DNA of 64,000 nt from Microbacterium sp. (GTDB lineage: Bacteria; Actinomycetota; Actinomycetes; Actinomycetales; Microbacteriaceae): NCBI GenBank assembly GCA_031277885.1, contig JAITLM010000086.1:1-64000 (forward strand). Direction: 5' to 3'. Numbering within the stretch: position 1 is the first letter of the stretch; every line of letters begins with the position of its first letter. Below, in pieces: positions 16,902-24,999 of the stretch. The notes under the pieces were generated by a model that saw nothing but the letters and a program-made list of their open reading frames with translations, did not search any database and was not told the DNA's origin. The translations under genes were made by a program, and so were the position numbers.

Positions 16902-18101
16902 TCAGACGAATTGGACGCGCCGTGGGGGCTCGTCGATGTAGGTGCGGCCGTCCGGGCTGATCCATTCGATGATGCCGCCAGGCTGCGGGATGGCGTGCCA
17001 TCGCCAGCGCTGATCCCTGGCTCGCAGGAATCGTCGCATCCGCTCCGTGGGGGCGTAGGTGTCGGTGCGGGTGAGCATCCCGCGAGCGTCGAGGAAGAGC
17101 CGGTCCCACACGTCGGCCGTCGCCGCGAGGCGCCGGGCGAGGTCCACATCGATCGGACCATGCCCGTCGAGCTCGGCGGGCCGGTCGTCGGCTCCGGTCA
17201 GGGTCGGTGCGGCGATCGTGACCTGCACGGTGGCGCGGACGCTGTCGATACCGCTCTCGGGCATCAGATCGGTGTCGGAGGCGAGCAGCAGATCCGTCGC
17301 GATGTCGGCGCGCATCTCATCGAGTGACCGAGTATCGCGGGCCGGTTCCTGGAGGTCTTCCGCCATGGACGCGAACAGCGCCCACCGTCGCCGGTCGTCG
17401 TCGCTGAGTTCTTGGCCGGCCTGAGGAGCGTGCGGCCCCTGGAACGCACCGCCGGCCTCGGCGTCGCCGGTCAGCCGGAGCTGCCGGGCGATCGCCGTCA
17501 GTCGATCTTGGGCGGCGTGCGCGAGCGGCGAAGGCATCAGGATCTCCAACCAGGCCATCCCGTCGTCGACGTCGGTGACCCGCACCTGCCGATCAGCGCG
17601 GGCACGGCGATGCCTCTCGGTCGTGCTCTGCGGGGCGACCGCCGCGGACGCGGACCTCGCGAAAGCCTCCGCGCGCGGCGCCGTCTCCGCCACCGCGCAG
17701 GGGACCACGAGTTCCTCGTACCGGTGGTGCGCGTCGACATCCGCGAGATCGAGCGGCGCCGCCGCCTGCACGATCACGACAGCATGCCGCAGCGAGATCT
17801 CGCCGGCGGCGAGCGCGGCCCTCGTCATCGGGAAACGGTCGTTGAGAGACCATCCCGTCGCGAGCGCTCGAACCGCCGCCGCCCGGGAGATGCGCAGGCC
17901 CGCGGAGACCTCCGCGAACATCGACCGCTCAGCGCTCTCGAACCCGTCGGCGCCGGGGGGAACCTCGTCGAGGAGCAGCTGCACCCGCGCTCCGAGCAGG
18001 GCCGACTTCTCCGCCTCGAGGGCGGCGATCCGTCGGTCGATCTCGCGGCACCGATCCACGATCTCGTCACTGCGGACGAGGTGCGGATCGATGATGGCCA
18101 T
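16902..18101 (-). CDS. DUF222 protein lacking its HNH nuclease core
   Basis: 399 residues. The N-terminal about 350 residues are the helical DUF222 domain (ALEAEKSALLGARVQLLLDE, AAVRALATGWSLNDRFPMTR, VRATVQVTIAAPTL). In this large actinobacterial family (the 13E12-type proteins) the sequence RRFLRARDQR is normally followed by CxxPGC, DIDH and HH-x-x-KH of an HNH nuclease, then by W...PGG...W.SP.GR.Y. Here RARDQR runs directly into WRWHAIPQPGGIIEWISPDG (junction near 17004-17012). The Cys/His core is thus missing in frame while both flanks are kept. Nuclease activity is not expected. A LexA-type box lies just upstream. ATGAGGT precedes the ATG. Confidence 0.88.
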   Translation of the reverse strand: MAIIDPHLVRSDEIVDRCREIDRRIAALEAEKSALLGARVQLLLDEVPPGADGFESAERSMFAEVSAGLRISRAAAVRALATGWSLNDRFPMTRAALAAGEISLRHAVVIVQAAAPLDLADVDAHHRYEELVVPCAVAETAPRAEAFARSASAAVAPQSTTERHRRARADRQVRVTDVDDGMAWLEILMPSPLAHAAQDRLTAIARQLRLTGDAEAGGAFQGPHAPQAGQELSDDDRRRWALFASMAEDLQEPARDTRSLDEMRADIATDLLLASDTDLMPESGIDSVRATVQVTIAAPTLTGADDRPAELDGHGPIDVDLARRLAATADVWDRLFLDARGMLTRTDTYAPTERMRRFLRARDQRWRWHAIPQPGGIIEWISPDGRTYIDEPPRRVQFV

Positions 18102-18110
18102 ACCTCATTC

Positions 18111-18126
18111 TAGAACATATCTTCGA
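18111..18126 (-). promoter_or_regulatory. LexA/SOS-like box upstream of the DUF222 gene
   Basis: Read on the minus strand the site is TCGAAGATATGTTCTA. This matches 14 of 16 positions of the actinobacterial LexA consensus TCGAACATATGTTCGA. It ends 9 nt before the DUF222 start codon, inside the probable promoter. DUF222/13E12 genes under LexA boxes are known in mycobacteria; binding here is inferred. Confidence 0.65.
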
Positions 18127-18153
18127 AAGAGGGAGGAAGTCGTCAGACTCCTC

Positions 18154-18810
18154 TCAGGACTCGGACGGCACCAGAGGCAGCTGCGGACCGTGGTTCCACG
18201 CCAGGATCGCGGGCTGCTCGCGGGTGAAGCCGAGCACGGACACGGATCCGGCGTCCAGCGTGATCGCGGCCCCGAACCTCGGCGCCTGACGCAGGAACAC
18301 CGCGGTCAGGATCCGCAGGTAGTGGCCGTGCGCGATGAGCGCGACATCGCCTTCAACCATCGCGGGCAGCACCCGGGTGAGCACGCGCGAGGCGCGCGCG
18401 GCCACCTCCTCGACCGTCTCCCCCGGCGTCTCCCCGCGGATCACGCCGTGCGTGAACGCGCTCCAGTTGTAGCCGAGCTCCGCGCGGATGTCCTTGGTCG
18501 TGCGCCCCTCGAACCCGCCGTAGTCCCACTCCACGAGCAGCGGATCGACGTCGGCCTGCAGCCCCGCGAGCTCCGCCGTGCGGCCGGCGCGCTGCAGCGG
18601 CGAGGACAGCACGAGACGGAAGTCGTATCCGGTGACGAGCGCTCCGGCCAGACGGGCCAGCTCCTCGCCACGCGGGGTGAGCGGGATGTCGGTGCGGCCC
18701 GTGTGCCGGCCGCTGCGCGACCATTCGGTCTCGCCGTGCCGCAGCAGCACGAGCTTGCCCTGCGGGTTGTCGGGGGCGGGATGGTCGGGCAGCGGGTCGA
18801 GAGTCTCCAC
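18154..18810 (-). CDS. Histidine phosphatase family protein (phosphoglycerate mutase-like)
   Basis: 218 residues with the histidine phosphatase core. The phospho-accepting motif LLRHGETEWSRSGRHTGRTD lies near residue 22. It is followed by SSPLQRAGRTAEL, the WDYGGFEGRTTKDIR loop with the catalytic acid, and the second His in ALIAHGHYLRIL. The substrate is not predictable; small-molecule phosphates are typical. The GTG start at 18810 follows GGTGGCGAG and begins shortly before the fold. The frame stays open further upstream into the PadR operator region, which is not coding. The gene diverges from padR and may share the control region. Confidence 0.88.
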   Translation of the reverse strand: METLDPLPDHPAPDNPQGKLVLLRHGETEWSRSGRHTGRTDIPLTPRGEELARLAGALVTGYDFRLVLSSPLQRAGRTAELAGLQADVDPLLVEWDYGGFEGRTTKDIRAELGYNWSAFTHGVIRGETPGETVEEVAARASRVLTRVLPAMVEGDVALIAHGHYLRILTAVFLRQAPRFGAAITLDAGSVSVLGFTREQPAILAWNHGPQLPLVPSES

Positions 18811-18869
18811 CTCGCCACCGTACGCCCCGGACCTCTGCGCCGTCGCGGAGGTCGACTCTTGACGCACCC

Positions 18870-18922
18870 ATGACTCTTGTGTCATCCTCGGTCTGTCATC
18901 GCGAGGATGACACAAGAGTCAT
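18870..18922. promoter_or_regulatory. PadR operator: nested 21-bp inverted repeat
   Basis: The arm at 18870-18890 and the arm at 18902-18922 are exact 21-nt reverse complements around an 11-nt spacer. Each arm also contains its own palindrome, ATGACNC-TT-GNGTCAT type (ATGACTCTTGTGTCAT at 18870-18885). The block therefore offers two dyad operators in mirror order. PadR-family operators are typically dyads beginning with ATG. It ends 11 nt before the padR start, which fits autorepression and control of the downstream sulfatase. Confidence 0.75.
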
Positions 18923-18933
18923 AGGTTGGATCA

Positions 18934-19581
18934 ATGAAGCTCGAACACCTCCTCCTCGGCCTGATCGGCGAGAAGCCGTCCACCGGCTACGAGATCAAGC
19001 GCTACCTCGATACGCACGGACGCTTCCTGCGCTCGAACACGACGATGAGCCAGGTGTACCGCTCGCTCGCCGGCATGGTCGAGCGCGGATGGGTCGTCTT
19101 CACGGTCGACGACCGCCCCGGCGCCCAGGACGCGAAGATCTACCGGGTCACCCCCGAGGGCATGACCGTCCTGCTCGACTGGCTCACCGGTCCCTACAGC
19201 CCGCCGAGCCGCTTCCAGGATCCGGAGTTCGGCGCGCGCCTCAGCTTCGCGGGGTTCATGACCAGGGAACAGCTCATCGACCTCATCGAGACCGAGCTCA
19301 CCGCCCGCGAGGAGCAGGTCGCGCGCTTCCGCCTCCGTGATCGCACCCTGCAGGTCGCCCCCGACGTGGAGTTCGACTACGAGTTCGCCGCCGCGCTCAA
19401 CGAGCGCCTGCACGTCTACGGCATGGCCGCGATCGACGGCTACATGGACATGCTGCGCGAACTGCGCCGCGACCTGCTCGACGGCGTGATCGGATCCGCG
19501 CCCGCCTCCTCGCACCAGGGGTCGTCGCACCGGACCGCCCCCGAGACGTCCGAGACGTCCGCGAGCGGAGCGACCCGCTGA
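18934..19581 (+). CDS. PadR-family transcriptional regulator
   Basis: 215 residues. The N-terminal winged helix (MKLEHLLLGLIGEKPSTGYE, then TMSQVYRSLAGMVERGWVVF) is the PadR DNA-binding domain. A C-terminal PadR-C dimerisation helix pair (EFGARLSFAGFMTREQLIDL onward) follows, and the last about 25 residues are Ser/Thr-rich. No clear Shine-Dalgarno is seen before the ATG, so the mRNA may be leaderless. The stop overlaps the sulfatase start (TGATG), implying coupled translation. The nested palindrome upstream is the likely operator. Confidence 0.92.
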   Translation: MKLEHLLLGLIGEKPSTGYEIKRYLDTHGRFLRSNTTMSQVYRSLAGMVERGWVVFTVDDRPGAQDAKIYRVTPEGMTVLLDWLTGPYSPPSRFQDPEFGARLSFAGFMTREQLIDLIETELTAREEQVARFRLRDRTLQVAPDVEFDYEFAAALNERLHVYGMAAIDGYMDMLRELRRDLLDGVIGSAPASSHQGSSHRTAPETSETSASGATR

Positions 19582-21359
19582 TGCGCGCGATCATGGTCAT
19601 GTTCGACAGCCTGAACCGCCACCTGCTGCCGCCCTACGGCTCGGACGAGATCCACGCCCCGAACTTCCGCCGTCTCGCCGAGCGGACCGTGACCTTCGAC
19701 CGCTTCTACGCCGGATCCATGCCGTGCATGCCCGCCCGGCGCGAACTGCACACCGGGCGGCACAACTTCCTGCACCGTTCCTGGGGCCCGCTCGAGCCCT
19801 GGGACGACTCGATGCCGGAGATGCTCGGCAGGGCGGGCGTGCACACGCACCTCGCGAGCGACCATCCGCACTACTGGGAGGACGGCGGCGCGACCTATCA
19901 CACGCGCTACACGACCTGGGAGTTCTTCCGCGGTCAGGAGGGCGACACCTGGAAGGCCGATGTGGCGGCGATGGGTCCGTCGACCGGCTTCAAGGACCGC
20001 CTGCAGCGCCAGGACGCGATCAACCGCGGATATCTCGCGCGCGAGAGCGAGCATCCGCAGACCCGCACCTTCGACGCGGGCCTGGAGTTCCTCGCCACGA
20101 ACGCGGATGCGGACAAGTGGTTCCTGCAGATCGAGTGCTTCGATCCGCACGAGCCGTTCTTCACGTACGAGGAGTACCGCCGGCTCTACCCGCATCGCTA
20201 TGAGGGCCCCGAGTTCGACTGGCCGCCGTACGCGAAGGTCACCGAGCCCGAGGATCAGGTCGAGCACGCCCGCTACGAGTACAAGGCGCTCGTCTCGATG
20301 TGCGACCGGTCGCTGGGCCGGGTGCTGGACTTCATGGACGAGCACGACATGTGGGAGGACACCCTGCTGCTCGTGAACACCGACCACGGCTTCCTCCTCG
20401 GCGAGCACGGCTGGTGGGCGAAGAGCGTGCAGCCCTGGTTCGAGGAGCTCGTGCACCTCCCCGCCTTCCTCTGGGACCCGCGCACGGGCCTGGCCGGCAC
20501 CCGCAACGACGATCTGGTGCAGACCATCGACATCGCGCCCACCCTGCTCGCCCTCTTCGACGTCGCGCCGACGGAGGACATGCTGGGGATCGCGCTCCGC
20601 CCCGGCGGATCCGAGCCCCCGGAGAATGAGGACGTCTCCCCCGCGAGGGTCCACGAGGGCGCGCTCTTCGGCATCCACGGAGGGCATGTCAACGTCACGG
20701 ACGGGCGCTACGTCTACATGCGCGCATGCGCGACGCCGCAGAACGCGCCGCTCGAGGAGTACACGCTCATGCCGACGCACATGCGCGGACGGTTCGCGCC
20801 CGCCGAGTTCGCGGGCGCCGAGCTCGCCGAGCCGTTCCCGTTCATGAAGGGCGTGCGCCCGCTGCGGCTGCGCGGCTCCGCGATGGTGAGCCCGTTCCTG
20901 CACGGCACGCTGCTGTTCGACCTGCAGGAGGATCCGCAGCAGCTGCGACCGCTCGACGATCCCGCGCAGGAGCTGCGGATGCTGCGCCTGCTCGCCCGGC
21001 TCCTGCAGGAGAACGACGCCCCGGAGAGCCAGTACGCCCGGCTCGGGATCCCCGCGGACGCGGAACCCGGCGAGGAGCATCTGCTCGTCGCCGCGCAGGC
21101 CGCCCTCGCGACGGCCGCGGCCCAGCCGCTCCCGCCGCTCGACGACTTCCCGGCCGGACGGTTCGGCCTCGGCACGCCGCTGCCCGAGCTGCTCTCGCAT
21201 CCGCTCGCGCTCGAGGTGCTGCGGGGCGCGGTGCCGCAGCTCGTGCACACCGAGACGCTCGGCATGCTCGGCAGCACCTCGCTCTACCAGCTCGCGGCGA
21301 TGATCGCCCTGCCCCCGGCGCTGCTGCGCGGCGTCGCCCAGGACCTCTCCGCCCTCTGA
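19581..21359 (+). CDS. Sulfatase (formylglycine-dependent), PadR operon
   Basis: 592 residues of the alkaline-phosphatase-like sulfatase family S1, which hydrolyse sulfate esters. The N-terminus has the metal Asp in MVMFDSLNRH. C49 lies in CMPAR, the C-x-P-x-R signature that is oxidised to formylglycine, followed by RELHTGR. Later motifs are WFLQIECFDPHEPF and the metal loop TDHGFLLGEHGWW. No signal peptide is seen, so the enzyme is probably cytosolic and acts on imported substrates. It overlaps padR by 1 nt and is followed by an MFS transporter. A formylglycine-generating enzyme is encoded at 35754-36752. Confidence 0.93.
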   Translation: MRAIMVMFDSLNRHLLPPYGSDEIHAPNFRRLAERTVTFDRFYAGSMPCMPARRELHTGRHNFLHRSWGPLEPWDDSMPEMLGRAGVHTHLASDHPHYWEDGGATYHTRYTTWEFFRGQEGDTWKADVAAMGPSTGFKDRLQRQDAINRGYLARESEHPQTRTFDAGLEFLATNADADKWFLQIECFDPHEPFFTYEEYRRLYPHRYEGPEFDWPPYAKVTEPEDQVEHARYEYKALVSMCDRSLGRVLDFMDEHDMWEDTLLLVNTDHGFLLGEHGWWAKSVQPWFEELVHLPAFLWDPRTGLAGTRNDDLVQTIDIAPTLLALFDVAPTEDMLGIALRPGGSEPPENEDVSPARVHEGALFGIHGGHVNVTDGRYVYMRACATPQNAPLEEYTLMPTHMRGRFAPAEFAGAELAEPFPFMKGVRPLRLRGSAMVSPFLHGTLLFDLQEDPQQLRPLDDPAQELRMLRLLARLLQENDAPESQYARLGIPADAEPGEEHLLVAAQAALATAAAQPLPPLDDFPAGRFGLGTPLPELLSHPLALEVLRGAVPQLVHTETLGMLGSTSLYQLAAMIALPPALLRGVAQDLSAL

Positions 21360-21360
21360 C

Positions 21361-21413
21361 CCCTCACCGTTCCATCCCTCACGTTTCCATCCCTCACCGT
21401 TCCACCCCTCACC
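21361..21413. repeat. 15-bp tandem repeat, 3.5 copies
   Basis: Units CCCTCACCGTTCCAT (21361), CCCTCACGTTTCCAT (21376), CCCTCACCGTTCCAC (21391) and the partial CCCTCACC (21406) follow directly after the sulfatase stop. The gap to the MFS start is otherwise short. The units are not self-complementary, so this is not a terminator. Confidence 0.85.
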
Positions 21414-21453
21414 CCAGCCCGCTCGACGATCGACGATGATCCAGGAGACCCCC

Positions 21454-22821
21454 ATGTCCGCACCCGAATCCGCCCCTCCCCTCGCGCCGCCGGCGGGCAC
21501 GCCCACCTCGGTCATCCGCGCCGAGAAGGCGGCGCATGTGCCGCACCGCTGGCGCAACCTCTTCACCCTGACCGGCATGCTCGTGGTCGACGGCACCGAG
21601 GGCGGCCTGACCACGACGCTGTTCCCGACGATCGCGAAGGCCCTCGGTCTCGACAACGGCCATCTGGGCCTCCTCGCGGCCGCGGGGAAGATCATCTCGG
21701 TGCCGTTCGGACCCGCCTGGGTCTGGATCTCCGGCCGGACGTCACGCCGCACGGCTCTGGCGCTCAGCACCGCCCTGGCCGGAGTGTTCGGCATCGCCGC
21801 GGGCTTCTCGAGCGACTTCCTCGCCCTCCTGATCTTCAACACGCTGATGGCCGCCGCGCTCATCGGCGCGCAGCCCATCGCGAACGCCGTGGTCTCGGAC
21901 CTCTTCGACGACAAGAACCGCGCCCGCGCCGTCGGCATCTTCTACGGCGCCGCCGCGGGCATCGGAGCGGTCCTCAGCCCGCTCATCGCGCAGCTCTCGC
22001 ACTTCGCCGACGGCTGGCGCTGGGGCATGTGGGCGCTCGGCGGCGTCTGCATCCTCGCCGGCGCCGCGATCCTCGCGCTCTTCAAGGATCCGGGCGTCGG
22101 CGCCGCGGAGAAGCAGCTCGCCGGCCTCGATGCCGAGAAGCGCGCCGAGGTGAAGCCCACCTTCCGCAGCGTGATGTCGCTGTTCCGGGTCCCCTCCTAT
22201 GTCGTGATGATGGTCTCCCGCCTGCTCTCCGGACACCTGCTGATCGGCGTGTTCGGCATCCAGTTCCTCGTCACGGTGCGCGGGTTCGACAACGCCACCG
22301 CCGCGATCGCGGCGCTGCCCTTCGGCATCGGCTACTTCCTCGGCACGCTCGGCGGAGGCTTCCTCGTCGGCGTCCTCGACCGTCGCACCCCGCGGCGCGG
22401 CCGTGTCGCCTACATCCAAGCCGCACAGGTGCTGTTCGCGGTCGTCGCGTTCTTCGGCACCCAGTTCGCCTACACCGGCATGGGCGTCTACGCGCTGATC
22501 TGGGGGCTCATGGGCATCGCGCAGGGCATGAACCCTGGCGTGAACCGGCCGATCATCATGGCGATCACCCTGCCCGAGCTGCGCGGCCAGGCCTTCGCGA
22601 TCATGATCACGATCTTCGAGGCGATCGGCTGGGCCGTCTTCTCGATCGGTGCCGGCTTCCTCGCGAACGCGCTCGGCCTGCAGGCCGTGTTCCTCTGGGT
22701 GCTCGTGATCCTCATGCTCGTCAACGCGGCCGTGCTGGGGATCCTGTACCGCACCTACCCGCGCGATGTCAGGAAGGTCGCCGACGAACTCGAAGCCCGC
22801 CGGCTCGAGCTCACCGTCTGA
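21454..22821 (+). CDS. MFS transporter downstream of the PadR-sulfatase pair
   Basis: 455 residues with about 12 transmembrane helices. Typical MFS loops are SGRTSRRTALALST between TM2 and TM3 and a cytosolic central loop (FKDPGVGAAEKQLAGLDAEK). An N-terminal soluble stretch rich in Pro/Ala precedes TM1. The ATG at 21454 is preferred because CAGGAGA precedes it at good spacing; an in-frame ATG lies at 21436 without one. It probably imports the sulfated substrate of the preceding sulfatase, or exports a product. That role is inferred from operon position. Confidence 0.86.
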   Translation: MSAPESAPPLAPPAGTPTSVIRAEKAAHVPHRWRNLFTLTGMLVVDGTEGGLTTTLFPTIAKALGLDNGHLGLLAAAGKIISVPFGPAWVWISGRTSRRTALALSTALAGVFGIAAGFSSDFLALLIFNTLMAAALIGAQPIANAVVSDLFDDKNRARAVGIFYGAAAGIGAVLSPLIAQLSHFADGWRWGMWALGGVCILAGAAILALFKDPGVGAAEKQLAGLDAEKRAEVKPTFRSVMSLFRVPSYVVMMVSRLLSGHLLIGVFGIQFLVTVRGFDNATAAIAALPFGIGYFLGTLGGGFLVGVLDRRTPRRGRVAYIQAAQVLFAVVAFFGTQFAYTGMGVYALIWGLMGIAQGMNPGVNRPIIMAITLPELRGQAFAIMITIFEAIGWAVFSIGAGFLANALGLQAVFLWVLVILMLVNAAVLGILYRTYPRDVRKVADELEARRLELTV

Positions 22822-22841
22822 TCCCCCGCACCGCCCGCTCG

Positions 22842-22887
22842 GACGACGAAGCGGCCCGCCCCTCCGGGGACGGGCCGCTTCGTCGTC
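22842..22887. terminator. Bidirectional terminator, 17-bp stem
   Basis: The arms 22842-22858 (GACGACGAAGCGGCCCG) and 22871-22887 are exact reverse complements with a 12-nt loop. It stands between two convergent MFS genes. Confidence 0.85.
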
Positions 22888-22891
22888 TCCG

Positions 22892-24205
22892 TCAGCGCAC
22901 GGATCGGATGAACTGGTTGACGACCGCTCCGATGATCGCGATGATCGCGCCCCCGATGAAGAGGGCCGCGTAGTTGTCGCCGCCGCCGATCATCAGGAAC
23001 AGCGGCGCCGTGACCGGGACGAGCGTCTGCGGCAGCACGTTCGCGAGATGCAGCACGCCCATGTCCTTCGCGACGTCGCCGCGGGAGGGCAGCACCTCGG
23101 CGATGAGCGCCTGATCGACCGCCAGATACGCGCCGAGCGCGAGTCCGGCGACGACCGCGGCGATCACGAACACCGCGAACGAGGGCGCCATCGCGGCGAC
23201 GACGTGCGCGATCGCGACGATGATCGCCGAGATCAGCACGAACATCTTGCGTCGCCCGAGCCGATCGGACAGCCGTCCGAGCAGGATGCTCGTGGGGATG
23301 GTCGTCGCGGCGCCGATGAGCGTGAGCAGGAGCACGGCCGGCCCGACGTTCGCCTGGGTGAACCCGAAGCGATCGAGCAGGAAGTAGAGCTGGTAGTTGG
23401 CGAGGGTCGTGTTGCCGAACGTCACGAGCAGGCGCGAGACCCAGGCGAGGGCGAAATCGGGGGCCTTGCGCGGGCTCGTCCAGAACGCCTTCAGGAACAG
23501 CAGCAGGTCGAACGGGGCGACGTCCTCGCGACGCAGCCGGCGGTCCTTGAGCACGAAGAGGAACACGGTCACGAGCACGAGCAGCGCGATGCCGGGGATG
23601 AGGATCGCGGCGGTGAGATTGGGCAGGAACGCCTGCGCGAGGAACGCACCGGCGACGCCGGCGAGGACCTGGGTGATCCCGATGAGACCGGAGACCCGGC
23701 CGAGCTGGCGCCGCGGCACCTGGTCGGGGATGACGGGGTTGAGGCCGGCGAGCAGGATGTTGAACGTCAGCTGGGTGAGCGCCCACGCGCCGACCAGCAT
23801 CGGGATGTTCGAGGCGAAGGCGAGCCCGATGAGGCTCGCCGCCCCCGTCACCATCCCGCCCAGGATCCACGGGCGGCGCATGCCGAAGCGGCTCGAGGTC
23901 CGATCGCTCAGGGCGCCGAAGATGTTCTGCGCGACGAGGGCGACGAATGCGCCGACCCCCAGGACGAGCGAGAGACTCGTGGCCTTGCCGGCCGGATCGA
24001 TCTGGTTCACCTTGAGCGCGAGCGTGATGCCGGTGGCGGGAAGCAGCGCCGTCCAGGTGCCGAGGAAGGCGAAGAACAGCGATGTCTGGAAGCCGGCCGT
24101 GACGAGCCTCTCGGGCGCCGCAGGCGGCTGCGGATCCCGGGCCGTCACGGAGGCCGTCGCGGCCATCGGATCGAGGGGTGCGGCATCGGTGCGGTTTTCG
24201 TCCAC
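22892..24205 (-). CDS. MFS transporter, glycoside-type, divergent from TetR
   Basis: About 437 residues with 12 transmembrane helices. The MFS signatures SDRTSSRFGMRRPWILGG and LSDRLGRRKMF are those of sugar/glycoside carriers (GPH- and SLC45-like). It resembles the MFS at 28112-29386 in layout, including AVDQALIAEVLP versus AVDQALMATVLP, so the two are probably paralogues. The GTG at 24203-24205 is preferred because AGAAAGG precedes it and the expected transcript starts near 24232. An ATG at 24238 in the same frame lies inside the promoter/operator. Control by the divergent TetR is likely. Confidence 0.87.
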   Translation of the reverse strand: MDENRTDAAPLDPMAATASVTARDPQPPAAPERLVTAGFQTSLFFAFLGTWTALLPATGITLALKVNQIDPAGKATSLSLVLGVGAFVALVAQNIFGALSDRTSSRFGMRRPWILGGMVTGAASLIGLAFASNIPMLVGAWALTQLTFNILLAGLNPVIPDQVPRRQLGRVSGLIGITQVLAGVAGAFLAQAFLPNLTAAILIPGIALLVLVTVFLFVLKDRRLRREDVAPFDLLLFLKAFWTSPRKAPDFALAWVSRLLVTFGNTTLANYQLYFLLDRFGFTQANVGPAVLLLTLIGAATTIPTSILLGRLSDRLGRRKMFVLISAIIVAIAHVVAAMAPSFAVFVIAAVVAGLALGAYLAVDQALIAEVLPSRGDVAKDMGVLHLANVLPQTLVPVTAPLFLMIGGGDNYAALFIGGAIIAIIGAVVNQFIRSVR

Positions 24206-24242
24206 GGCGGTGTGGCCTTTCTCTGGCGGGTCATCCATATTT

Positions 24243-24256
24243 ACCGAGTACTCAGT
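24243..24256. promoter_or_regulatory. TetR operator, copy 1
   Basis: ACCGAGTACTCAGT is a near-perfect dyad around GAGTACTC. It lies between the divergent MFS and tetR genes, over the expected MFS promoter. The same 14-mer occurs inverted at 24968-24981. Confidence 0.75.
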
Positions 24257-24297
24257 CGATAGCGCAAGATCTCCGCCGAAATCGATACGATCAGGAC

Positions 24298-24903
24298 ATG
24301 ACGGATCAGTCGACGCCGACCCGGCGCACCAGGGCAGCCCGCCTCAACCCCGAGGAGCGCCGGGCGCAGATCCTGGACGCGGCCGTCGCCGTGTTCGGGC
24401 GCCAGGGCTACCGACAGGGATCCCTGAAGACCGTCGCCGACGAGATCGGGCTCACCATCCAGGGGCTGCTGCACTACTTCCCCACGAAGGAGGACCTGCT
24501 GCTCGCCGCGCTCGAGCGCCGCAACGAGGCGGATCAGGAGGCCCTCGACGCCGCGTACGCGAGCGGCGGGACCCTCGAGTCCTGCCGCCATATCCTGCGC
24601 CGGAACCTGGAACGCCCCGGATTCATGCGGCTCTTCGTGACCCTCGCGGCGGAGGCGACGGATCCCGAGCATCCCGCCCACGACTACTTCCTGCGGCGCT
24701 ACCGCGGGGCGGTCGTGCAGTTCAGGGACTATCTGCGCCGCGACGTCCGCGCGGGGCGGCTCGCCCAGGACCTCGACGCCGAGGACGCGGCGTCGCAGGT
24801 CATCGCCCTCATGGACGGACTGCAGCTGCAGTACCTGCTGCGCCCGGGCTTCGACCTCATCGCCGCCTTCGATGCGGCCGTCGCCCCGCTCACGCGGGAC
24901 TGA
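24298..24903 (+). CDS. TetR-family repressor
   Basis: 201 residues. The N-terminal TetR helix-turn-helix has RRAQILDAAVAVFGRQGYRQ, then VADEIGLTIQGLLHYFPTKE. The remainder is a helical ligand and dimer domain (AAEATDPEHPAHDYFLRRYR). The ATG at 24298 follows TCAGGA. Identical operator dyads flank the gene: one before the divergent MFS gene and one over the promoter of the downstream sulfatase. This makes a compact three-gene regulon of repressor, transporter and sulfatase. The inducer is presumably the transported sulfated sugar. Confidence 0.93.
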   Translation: MTDQSTPTRRTRAARLNPEERRAQILDAAVAVFGRQGYRQGSLKTVADEIGLTIQGLLHYFPTKEDLLLAALERRNEADQEALDAAYASGGTLESCRHILRRNLERPGFMRLFVTLAAEATDPEHPAHDYFLRRYRGAVVQFRDYLRRDVRAGRLAQDLDAEDAASQVIALMDGLQLQYLLRPGFDLIAAFDAAVAPLTRD

Positions 24904-24937
24904 CCTCCCGCGGAGCGCCCCGCAGATCACAGCACGG

Positions 24938-24986
24938 TTGGCTATTCTCATCCACTCTGTTATAACTACTGAGTACTCGGTAGTTA
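24938..24986 (+). promoter_or_regulatory. Sulfatase promoter with overlapping TetR operator, copy 2
   Basis: TTGGCT (24938-24943), a 17-nt spacer and TATAAC (24961-24966) form a good sigma-70-type promoter. The dyad 24963-24986 (TAACT, ACTGAGTACTCGGT, AGTTA) is a 24-bp palindrome with one mismatched pair and covers the -10 end and the start of transcription. A bound repressor would block initiation. Confidence 0.8.
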
Positions 24987-24999
24987 GAAAGAGGTCGAC

